Below, in pieces: positions 1 through 5,085 of a DNA stretch of 5,085 nt. The position numbers and the translations under genes are program-made. The number at the start of each line of letters is the position of its first letter. Position 1 is the stretch's first letter. The DNA is taken from NCBI GenBank assembly GCA_030828025.1, contig JAURDG010000109.1, positions 1 to 5,085 on the forward strand, read 5' to 3'. Below the pieces are notes generated by a model that had not been told where the DNA came from, did no database searches, and was given only the letters and a program-made list of their open reading frames with translations. This DNA comes from Flavobacteriaceae bacterium (lineage in GTDB: Bacteria; Bacteroidota; Bacteroidia; Flavobacteriales; Flavobacteriaceae).

Positions 1-69
1 CGCTGCTTTTTTGTCTTGAGCGTTACCCAAAACGGAAAGAAGTAATAAAAACCAGAAAAAACGCTTCAT
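1..69 (-). CDS. Secreted protein, 5' end only; probable M23/EnvC-type murein hydrolase
   Basis: This is a partial gene, cut by the window edge after 23 codons, that does not appear as a complete open frame because it is so short here. Reading from the ATG at 69-67 gives MKRFFWFLLLLSVLGNAQDK followed by Lys-Ala-Ala. This is a typical signal peptide: a short basic start, a hydrophobic core at 4-14, and an AxA-like cleavage site, G-N-A at 15-17, before Gln18. The ATG overlaps the TGA of the DUF4292 gene, which supports this start. The mature part is not visible. In many Bacteroidota the gene after DUF4292 encodes a coiled-coil M23 metallopeptidase similar to EnvC, a murein hydrolase activator for cell division, and that is the basis of the product guess. 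The secreted nature is well supported; the product is inferred from context only. Confidence 0.7.
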   Translation of the reverse strand, partial: MKRFFWFLLLLSVLGNAQDKKAA

Positions 70-824
70 TTATTGAATATTGAGGAGTAACCACTAGGAA
101 TCGTAAACGGGGTACTTATGGGATCGTTTAGCTTGATTTGCTTCGCATGAAGCTGTATCGAAGTAGTCTGATCGCCTTCTGAATAGTCTAATTGCAGCAG
201 TTCAGGAATCCATTGTTTGTCTTGTTGGACATAATCAGCATGCTGTATTTCAAGCCGAGTTGTTCCGCGGTTAAATGTTTGGCGTACCAGCCTAAAAGCG
301 GCATCGTACTCAAAAACCGCTGTAAGGCCACGTTTTTTTACTGACCAGACATAGTGATTTCGGGTAAATGTCAATTTAGCTCGTTTAAACAGGCGTTGAT
401 CAATGGGTTTTGCGGCGAATATATTTTCGAGCATGTAATAGTTTATGGGTACATCCACTAATTTTTCTAGGGCTTGATAGTCTAGCTGAGCATAGGTGCG
501 CTTTATTTTCTCATAAAACTGTACTGTGTTGGGCGTAATCATTAATCGGCCAATTGGGACTATGACAGCACCATTCATCCAAATGGCTTCATCTTTTTTT
601 ATTCGGGTAGTAATGGAAATGCGTTGTCTCGTTTCGTTTTGGCTCAATTGGGCTTGCCCACGCCATTGAACGGTTTGGAATGCTAGACTGTTGCCCTCGA
701 TTTGTTGCTGCACAATTTTTGGGCGCAAGCTGGAATCAATCGTTGCTGAAGTGGTTATGGGCGTAAAGGATTTACACCCGACCAAAAGGAATATTCCAAA
801 ACCAATAAGACCTATTTTGTTCAT
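66..824 (-). CDS. DUF4292 family lipoprotein
   Basis: This is a 252-residue predicted lipoprotein. The N-terminus has a basic start, a hydrophobic core and a lipobox LVGC with the lipidated cysteine at residue 17. The next residue is Lys, so no Asp+2 inner-membrane retention signal is seen and outer-membrane anchoring is likely. The body is rich in alternating beta-strand segments and contains RIKKDEAIWMNGAVIVPIGR (74-93) and LMITPNTVQFYEKIKRTY (94-111), a pattern that I recognise as DUF4292. That family is regarded as having a LolA/LolB-like fold, which would bind a lipid or lipoprotein acyl chain. No biochemical role is established that I can name. It starts three bases after the nucleotidyltransferase TAA. 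Its TGA stop overlaps the ATG of the next gene (ATGA, 69-66), which suggests coupled translation. The family call rests on pattern and gene order and is fairly firm; any lipid-shuttling role is inference. Confidence 0.85.
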   Translation of the reverse strand: MNKIGLIGFGIFLLVGCKSFTPITTSATIDSSLRPKIVQQQIEGNSLAFQTVQWRGQAQLSQNETRQRISITTRIKKDEAIWMNGAVIVPIGRLMITPNTVQFYEKIKRTYAQLDYQALEKLVDVPINYYMLENIFAAKPIDQRLFKRAKLTFTRNHYVWSVKKRGLTAVFEYDAAFRLVRQTFNRGTTRLEIQHADYVQQDKQWIPELLQLDYSEGDQTTSIQLHAKQIKLNDPISTPFTIPSGYSSIFNK

Positions 825-827
825 GGT

Positions 828-1841
828 TTATTTTACTATAGCATGATCTCCAACACTCATTTGTTCATGTGTTCCGCTGTAAAGAACATGATTTCCAATC
901 ATAGCACCGCTCAAGCGCGTTTGCTCAATGGTACAATGTGCCTGAATAATGCTATTTTCAACAACACTATCCCGAATGACTGTATTGGGCCCAATGGCGA
1001 CATGCGGTCCGACGGTAGCGTTTAGTAGCGAAACACCGTCAGCAATAGCGCATGGAGGAATAACCTGGCTGTTTTCTTGAGTGAATGATCCAAGAAGAGG
1101 TTCGCCTTCGGCAGCGAGATAATCGAGCATACGCTTATTGGTTTCTACGGTTATGGCTGGATTTCCGCAATCCATCCATGCGTTTACTTCGCCTGGAACA
1201 AACCGCTTGCCGTCCTGCATCATACGTAAAATGCCGTCATTGATTTGATATTCTCCACCATGTGTCCTTTTTTCGTCCAAAACTTCTTGAAGCGCATTTT
1301 TAAGTAACCCAATGTCTTTAAAGTAATAAATACCGATTACGGCTAAATCAGAGACAAAATCGCTGGGCTTTTCCACTAGCGCATTTATGGCTCCTGTTTT
1401 GTCTAATTGAACGACACCAAACTCCTCGGGATTTGCCACCTGCTTCACCCAAATAACGCTATCTGCATAGGGGTCTAGTGTTAAATTTGCTCGAATGAGC
1501 GTATCGGCGTAGGCAACAACGGCAGGCCCCGAAAGCGAAGGAGCTGCACACATAATGGCATGACCTGTCCCCAAAGGGTTGTCTTGCCGATAGATACGCG
1601 TTTTGGCTCCTAGGCTATCGGACAGTTCAGTTAGTGCATTAATAACATCATCACCAAAGTACGCTGGGTCGCCAAGTACGTAAGCAATCTCGGTAACGGG
1701 TGTTGGCAGTAGTTTTGCAATATCGCTGACTAACCTGTGAACAATAGGCTTACCCGCTACTGGAATTAAAGGCTTAGGAACGGTAAGCGTATGTGGGCGC
1801 AAGCGCGAACCTCTACCCGCCATAGGAACGATTATCTTCAT
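828..1841 (-). CDS. Sugar-phosphate nucleotidyltransferase with left-handed beta-helix domain
   Basis: This is a 337-residue enzyme of the glucose-1-phosphate thymidylyltransferase / NDP-sugar pyrophosphorylase family, which joins a nucleoside triphosphate and a sugar-1-phosphate to make an activated sugar and pyrophosphate. The N-terminal Rossmann-like domain starts with the nucleotide-binding loop GRGSRLRPHTLTVPKP (9-24), which includes the conserved Lys23. It continues with PLGTGHAI (89-96), YADT (111-114, Asp113 a likely metal ligand), EKPSDFVSDLAVIGIYYF (157-174), GGEYQIND (195-202) and WMDCG (222-226, Asp224 the likely second metal ligand). From about 258 to 320, hexapeptide-type repeats form a left-handed beta-helix, as in enzymes that use this domain for oligomerisation or for a second acyl- or acetyl-transfer activity. 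The exact sugar and nucleotide cannot be read from the sequence, so I give no symbol. It sits three bases after dut and three bases before the lipoprotein gene. A role in envelope polysaccharide or LPS precursor synthesis is inferred. Confidence 0.92.
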   Translation of the reverse strand: MKIIVPMAGRGSRLRPHTLTVPKPLIPVAGKPIVHRLVSDIAKLLPTPVTEIAYVLGDPAYFGDDVINALTELSDSLGAKTRIYRQDNPLGTGHAIMCAAPSLSGPAVVAYADTLIRANLTLDPYADSVIWVKQVANPEEFGVVQLDKTGAINALVEKPSDFVSDLAVIGIYYFKDIGLLKNALQEVLDEKRTHGGEYQINDGILRMMQDGKRFVPGEVNAWMDCGNPAITVETNKRMLDYLAAEGEPLLGSFTQENSQVIPPCAIADGVSLLNATVGPHVAIGPNTVIRDSVVENSIIQAHCTIEQTRLSGAMIGNHVLYSGTHEQMSVGDHAIVK

Positions 1842-1844
1842 ATC

Positions 1845-2279
1845 TTATTTTATTCCGGTGCTGCCAAACCCTCCTGCACCACGAGTAGTTTCGGATAGCG
1901 ATTCAACTTCTTCCCATTCGGCGCGTTCGTGTTTGGCAATGACCAACTGCGCAATTCTATCGCCAGCGGCGATGGTAAAAGGTTCATTCGATAGATTTAT
2001 AAGGATAACGCCAACTTCTCCTCTATAGTCTGCATCAATCGTACCAGGAGCATTAAGCACGCTAATTCCTTTTTTGAGTGCCAACCCGCTACGAGGGCGC
2101 ACCTGTGCTTCTACACCTATGGGCAATTCCAGATACAAGCCAGTTTTGATAAGGCCACGCTCTAACGGTTGCAGCGTAATGGGCGTATCAATATGTGCAC
2201 GCAGGTCCATACCCGCCGAGGCTAGGGTTTCATATTCAGGTAGTGCATAAGGGGAATGGTTTACAATACGGATGTTCAT
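1845..2279 (-). CDS. dut: Deoxyuridine 5'-triphosphate nucleotidohydrolase (dUTPase)
   Basis: This is a cytosolic homotrimeric dUTPase that hydrolyses dUTP to dUMP and pyrophosphate, keeping uracil out of DNA and supplying dUMP for thymidylate synthesis. All five family motifs are present. Numbered from the ATG chosen here (144 residues) they are AGMDLRA (22-28), RPRSGLA (61-67), [10 protein letters not shown] (79-88, with the likely water-activating Asp at 82 and the uracil-stacking Tyr at 85), GDRIAQLV (106-113) and the glycine-rich [10 protein letters not shown] (133-142, with the Phe that closes over the base). A GTG at 2285 would add two residues. I chose ATG 2279 because MNIRIVNHS resembles usual family starts and the GTG lies inside a promoter-like element. 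No Shine-Dalgarno is seen. It ends in TAA three bases before the nucleotidyltransferase gene. Function is secure; only the start is uncertain. Confidence 0.96.
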   Translation of the reverse strand: MNIRIVNHSPYALPEYETLASAGMDLRAHIDTPITLQPLERGLIKTGLYLELPIGVEAQVRPRSGLALKKGISVLNAPGTIDADYRGEVGVILINLSNEPFTIAAGDRIAQLVIAKHERAEWEEVESLSETTRGAGGFGSTGIK

Positions 2280-2320
2280 AAACACAAAAATACGAAATTA
2301 GGTGATGAACATAAATGAAC
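2272..2320. repeat. ATGAAC half-site cluster around the dut start
   Basis: On the plus strand ATGTTCAT occurs at 2272-2279 and its exact inverse complement ATGAACAT at 2305-2312, a perfect 8-base inverted repeat with a 25-base spacer. A further ATGAAC lies at 2315-2320, so two direct copies are exactly 10 bases (about one helical turn) apart. The two arms flank the candidate promoter, and the dut start codon lies in one arm. The layout could be an operator, or an mRNA structure in read-through transcripts from the atp side. The spacer is long and the arms are AT-rich, so there is no strong terminator here and no U-tract pattern that I would call one. Confidence 0.4.
2285..2292 (-). promoter_or_regulatory. 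Possible Bacteroidota -7 promoter element for dut
   Basis: On the minus strand this reads TATTTTTG, an exact match to the Bacteroidota -7 consensus TAnnTTTG. Transcription would begin a few bases downstream, at or next to the dut ATG at 2279, giving a leaderless or nearly leaderless mRNA. A good TTG-type -33 element at the usual distance is not visible; the best candidate region reads TTTATG. The gap it lies in is the longest in the window, which makes a promoter here plausible. Chance matches are common in AT-rich DNA, so this remains tentative. Confidence 0.4.
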
Positions 2321-2338
2321 CTTATCAGCTCAAAATCA

Positions 2339-2614
2339 TTAGTTCCCAGCGATGGGCGAACCAAAAACGCCAACAGCCAATTCCGCCCAGAGCAGCAAAA
2401 AGAACAACACAATCAACGCAATAACCCAAGGATGTCGCTTGGCTTTTTTACGGGCGAAGGCAATAGCAGTTCCTAAACCGAAAATGAGCAAGCCAGCCAC
2501 CACAAAATCTCCAGGCCCCCAATTTACTTCATCTGAGAAAAACATGGCAATGGCGGGAACAGCCAATAAACCTAAGGTAATGCCCAAAATAACGAACAAG
2601 GTTTTCGACTTCAT
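2339..2614 (-). CDS. Small three-helix membrane protein, function unknown
   Basis: This is a short hydrophobic protein with no function that I can name. From the ATG at 2614 it has 91 residues, beginning MKSKTLFVILG. An in-frame ATG at 2644 would give 101 residues and overlap the end of atpG by 8 bases. I prefer 2614 because the product then opens with a short basic stretch before the first helix, while the extra MASLFWYFYS adds an odd aromatic leader. Counting from the 2614 start, three membrane helices are evident at about 5-26, 37-54 and 63-85. An acidic and aromatic loop (SDEVNWGPGD, 27-36) lies between the first two, and a strongly basic segment (RKKAKRHP, 55-62) between the last two. 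By the positive-inside rule that basic loop should face the cytoplasm. The resemblance to small Bacteroidota proteins with a DEVNW-like loop is from memory and unverified. It sits between the atp and dut blocks. A role in ATP synthase assembly is possible, but position is the only support. Confidence 0.75.
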   Translation of the reverse strand: MKSKTLFVILGITLGLLAVPAIAMFFSDEVNWGPGDFVVAGLLIFGLGTAIAFARKKAKRHPWVIALIVLFFLLLWAELAVGVFGSPIAGN

Positions 2615-2636
2615 ACTGTAAAAGTACCAAAAAAGA

Positions 2637-3485
2637 CTAGCCATTTAGCGCTTCGGCACCGCCAACGATTTCAAGAATTTCGTTGGTAATGGCGGCTTGG
2701 CGCGCTTTGTTGTAAGTCAGCTTCAGCTGATTGCGGAGGTCGGTGGCGTTGTCGGTTGCCTTGTGCATGGCGGTCATCCGTGCGCCGTGCTCACTCGCAA
2801 ACGAATCACGCAGTGCTTTAAAAAGCTGCATCTTTAATGCCTTTGGCAGAAGTGTTGTAAAAATTTCTTCTTGTCCAGGCTCATAAATATAATCCGTTTG
2901 CGTTTGGCTATCCGCCTCTTGCGGGACAAGCGGTAAAAACTGCTCCACTTTAACTACTTGTGTGGCAGCATTTTTAAATTGGTTATACACCAAATGCACC
3001 TCATCATAGTTTTCGGCGGCGAATCCGTCCATTAATTCTTGCGCTAACGCAGCCGCTTGAGAATATGTGAGCTCATCAAAAATAGCGGTATTGTGCCCTA
3101 CAACTTCAAAATCTTTACGGAGAATATCGTTTCCTTTTTTACCAATGGTAAACACAACCGCATCCTCATCACTAGCTTGCGCTTTTACCCCTTTAATGAC
3201 GTTTGAGTTAAACCCGCCACATAACCCTCTATTGGAAGTAATGGCGACATACAAGACACGCTTTACCGAACGTGCTTTGGTATATGGGCTTTGGATGTCA
3301 TCTTGTACGGCACCACTAAGGTTTTGCAAAAGTTTGGTTAGCTTGGCTGCATAAGGGCGCATAGCCGTAATGGCATCTTGCGCTTTTTTGAGCTTGGCCG
3401 CAGAAACCATTTTCATGGCACTGGTAATCTGCATCGTTGACGATACAGAGCTAATCCGATTGCGTATTTCCTTAAGGTTTGCCAT
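2637..3485 (-). CDS. atpG: F1F0 ATP synthase subunit gamma
   Basis: This is the 282-residue gamma subunit, the central rotor shaft of F1 that couples proton-driven c-ring rotation to catalysis in the alpha3-beta3 head. The N-terminal helix MANLKEIRNRISSVSSTMQI followed by TSAMKMVSAAKLKKAQ (about 21-36) and the C-terminal helix with SEHGARMTAMHKATDNA (231-247) and YNKARQAAITNEILEIVGGAEAL (258-280, in part the family signature) form the antiparallel coiled coil. The central Rossmann-like domain begins near residue 75 and contains the conserved SNRGLCGGFN (84-93). Length is normal (about 285-290 in the family) and there is no break. The start lies three bases after the atpA TAA in the same frame. 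It ends in TAG, the only TAG among the visible stops. The beta and epsilon genes do not follow, as expected for the split atp clusters I recall in Bacteroidota. Confidence 0.97.
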   Translation of the reverse strand: MANLKEIRNRISSVSSTMQITSAMKMVSAAKLKKAQDAITAMRPYAAKLTKLLQNLSGAVQDDIQSPYTKARSVKRVLYVAITSNRGLCGGFNSNVIKGVKAQASDEDAVVFTIGKKGNDILRKDFEVVGHNTAIFDELTYSQAAALAQELMDGFAAENYDEVHLVYNQFKNAATQVVKVEQFLPLVPQEADSQTQTDYIYEPGQEEIFTTLLPKALKMQLFKALRDSFASEHGARMTAMHKATDNATDLRNQLKLTYNKARQAAITNEILEIVGGAEALNG

Positions 3486-3488
3486 AGG

Positions 3489-5066
3489 TTATGCGAATTG
3501 TGCTGCTAGGTCAGTGGCTACTTTGGTTAGCGTATTGGTTATCTCGTCAGTAAGTTGACCTGCCTTTAGTGCATCCAACACATCGCGGTGTTTGGCGTTA
3601 AGCAACTCCAAATAGCTTTGCTCAAACTCCTTCACTTTTCCTACAGGTACTTGACGAAGTAAGTTTTTAGATCCTGCATAAATGATGGCAATCTGATCTT
3701 CAACCGTGTAAGGATCATTTTGCGCTTGTTTTAGGATTTCCACATTGCGTTTTCCTTTTTCGATGACGTTCATCGTTGCGGCATCAAGGTCAGAGCCAAA
3801 CTTCGCAAAGGCTTCCAATTCACGGAATTGTGCTTGGTCAAGCTTGAGCGTACCCGCTACTTTTTTCATCGATTTTACCTGCGCCGAACCACCTACACGT
3901 GATACCGAAATACCCACGTTAATGGCTGGCCGCACCCCTGAGTTGAACAAGTCAGACTCCAAGAAAATCTGCCCATCGGTAATCGAAATTACGTTGGTTG
4001 GAATATAGGCAGATACGTCACCGGCTTGGGTTTCAATAATAGGTAGTGCCGTAAGCGAACCGCCCCCTTTGACTTTATTTTTTAAGCCTTCGGGCAAGTC
4101 GTTCATTTGCTTGGCGATATTGTCATCAGCAATTACTTTGGCCGCACGCTCCAATAGTCGTGAGTGCAAATAGAAAACGTCACCAGGATACGCCTCACGT
4201 CCTGGAGGACGACGAAGCAACAAGGACACCTCACGATAGGCTACCGCTTGTTTGGATAAATCATCATAGATAATCAAAGCTGGACGACCTGTATCACGGA
4301 AGTACTCGCCAATAGCCGCTCCTGCAAAGGGTGCATATACCTGCATTGGTGCAGGGTCAGAAGCATTTGCCGCAACAATGGTGGTGTATGCCATAGCACC
4401 TTTTTCTTGTAGTGTGCTGGCAATTCCAGCAACGGTAGATGCCTTTTGACCAATAGCGACATAAATACAGTAAACGGGCTCACCCGCATCGTAAAATTCT
4501 TTTTGGTTGAGAATGGTATCGATACACACGGTGGTTTTACCTGTTTGGCGGTCACCGATAACCAATTCACGTTGTCCACGTCCTACGGGAATCATCGCAT
4601 CAATAGATTTAATCCCTGTTTGTAGCGGTTCGTTAACGGGTTGGCGGTAAATAACACCTGGTGCTTTACGCTCGAGTGGCATTTCAATAGTTTCCCCTTC
4701 GATTGGACCTTTTCCATCAATAGGTTGCCCTAAGGTATTAACCACACGACCAACGACACCATCGCCGACATTAATCGAAGCAATGCGCTGGGTGCGTTTA
4801 ACTGTATCACCTTCTTTGATTCCTTTTGATGGGCCCAAAAGAACAATTCCCACATTGTCTTCTTCAAGGTTGAGAACAATTCCTTCTAAGCCAGAGTCAA
4901 AGGAAACCAACTCGCCGTATTGGGCGTTTGAAAGACCATACACACGGGCGATTCCGTCTCCTACTTGGAGTACCGACCCAACTTCGTCTAAGGAGACACT
5001 GCTGTCAAATCCTGTTAATTGTTGTTTTAATATCGCGGATACTTCCGCGGCTTTTACTTCTGCCAT
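3489..5066 (-). CDS. atpA: F1F0 ATP synthase subunit alpha
   Basis: This is the 525-residue alpha subunit of the F1 sector, which forms the alpha3-beta3 hexamer and holds the non-catalytic nucleotide sites on the cytoplasmic face of the inner membrane. Visible features in order are the N-terminal beta-barrel (about 25-95), the Walker A motif GDRQTGKT (171-178), a Walker B-like strand ending in D268-D269, the alpha/beta family signature [10 protein letters not shown] (380-389), and the arginine-finger residue R390 in SVSRVGG. The C-terminal helical domain runs to residue 525. It is slightly longer than the roughly 513-residue E. coli protein, partly because of extra residues between RAAKV (308-312) and [11 protein letters not shown], a loop that I recall as usual in Bacteroidota. 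The ATG start gives [17 protein letters not shown], which matches the family N-terminus, although the frame stays open upstream to the window edge. No Shine-Dalgarno sequence is visible. It ends in TAA three bases before atpG, so the two are surely co-transcribed. Identification is secure. Confidence 0.98.
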   Translation of the reverse strand: MAEVKAAEVSAILKQQLTGFDSSVSLDEVGSVLQVGDGIARVYGLSNAQYGELVSFDSGLEGIVLNLEEDNVGIVLLGPSKGIKEGDTVKRTQRIASINVGDGVVGRVVNTLGQPIDGKGPIEGETIEMPLERKAPGVIYRQPVNEPLQTGIKSIDAMIPVGRGQRELVIGDRQTGKTTVCIDTILNQKEFYDAGEPVYCIYVAIGQKASTVAGIASTLQEKGAMAYTTIVAANASDPAPMQVYAPFAGAAIGEYFRDTGRPALIIYDDLSKQAVAYREVSLLLRRPPGREAYPGDVFYLHSRLLERAAKVIADDNIAKQMNDLPEGLKNKVKGGGSLTALPIIETQAGDVSAYIPTNVISITDGQIFLESDLFNSGVRPAINVGISVSRVGGSAQVKSMKKVAGTLKLDQAQFRELEAFAKFGSDLDAATMNVIEKGKRNVEILKQAQNDPYTVEDQIAIIYAGSKNLLRQVPVGKVKEFEQSYLELLNAKHRDVLDALKAGQLTDEITNTLTKVATDLAAQFA

Positions 5067-5085
5067 GATATTGCGTTTGAACGTA
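5067..5085 (-). other. Upstream edge of atpA (possible end of atpH)
   Basis: These 19 bases precede the atpA ATG. No Shine-Dalgarno is visible. In Bacteroidota the delta-subunit gene atpH normally lies directly upstream. One of the two frames not used by atpA would end at a TAA at 5056-5054, 13 bases into atpA, reading RSNAISWQK at its end. The other runs further into atpA, and the atpA frame itself has no stop before the edge. I cannot tell whether these bases are the last codons of atpH or a short intergenic leader. Confidence 0.25.

Noticed and set aside
843..1025. 60-codon plus-strand frame opposite the beta-helix part of the nucleotidyltransferase
   Set aside because: The Asn-rich product reflects the repeated hexapeptide codons on the other strand and is not a gene.
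2283..2285. GTG as the dut start
   Set aside because: It adds only two residues, lies in the promoter-like TATTTTTG and its edge, and the ATG six bases on gives the more usual family N-terminus. It cannot be fully excluded.
2280..2338. Possible intrinsic terminator after the small membrane gene
   Set aside because: The only inverted repeat has a 25-base spacer and AT-rich arms, and no GC-rich stem followed by a U-tract is present, so I could not support a terminator.
2352..2621. 89-codon plus-strand open frame opposite the small membrane gene
   Set aside because: It is the antisense shadow of a gene whose minus-strand product has clear membrane helices. The plus-strand product is low-complexity, rich in Lys, Pro and Ala, without a fold signature.
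3067..3558. Plus-strand open frames opposite atpG (3067-3354 and 3370-3558)
   Set aside because: They are antisense to a highly conserved gene, and neither product shows a motif or a supported start.
3745..4008. 87-codon plus-strand frame opposite atpA
   Set aside because: It is an antisense shadow of a conserved coding region.
4274..4579. 101-codon minus-strand open frame inside atpA
   Set aside because: It overlaps the middle of the secure atpA gene in another frame, its product has no recognisable domain, and it has no separate promoter or start context.

Overview
The window looks like a chromosomal housekeeping segment from a member of the Bacteroidota, most likely from or near Flavobacteriia (class-level placement is weak). 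Four things point there. AtpA and AtpG resemble the Bacteroidota versions of these subunits, including an extended loop in AtpA around residues 308-337. The dUTPase, sugar-nucleotidyltransferase and DUF4292 lipoprotein genes follow each other in an order I recall from that phylum. No start codon has a recognisable Shine-Dalgarno sequence. A TAnnTTTG promoter-like element lies at the dut start.

Every gene is on the minus strand, so transcription runs from position 5085 towards 1. The order is atpA (F1 alpha subunit), atpG (F1 gamma subunit), a small three-helix membrane protein, dut (dUTPase), a full-length nucleotidyltransferase with a C-terminal left-handed beta-helix, a DUF4292 lipoprotein, and the first 23 codons of a secreted protein cut by the window edge. 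That last gene is probably an M23/EnvC-type murein hydrolase, but only by context. The DNA is almost fully coding. The largest gap is about 59 bases, between the small membrane gene and dut, so there is no gene-free stretch near 300 bases. I saw no RNA gene, mobile element, CRISPR array or convincing intrinsic terminator.

Functionally there are two blocks. The first (5066-2637) is the end of an atp gene cluster encoding parts of the F1 sector. atpD and atpC do not follow atpG, which fits the split atp arrangement of many Bacteroidota. The second (about 2279-1) joins dUTP clean-up with cell-envelope functions: nucleotide-sugar synthesis, an outer-membrane lipoprotein with a probable LolA/LolB-like fold, and a probable peptidoglycan hydrolase. 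The small membrane gene sits between the blocks.

I did not find a clearly new biological system. The points most worth a second look are three junctions with the same in-frame TAA-NNN-ATG layout, a cluster of ATGAAC half-sites around a possible leaderless dut promoter, the uncharacterised small membrane protein, and the ATGA overlap between the lipoprotein and the putative hydrolase.
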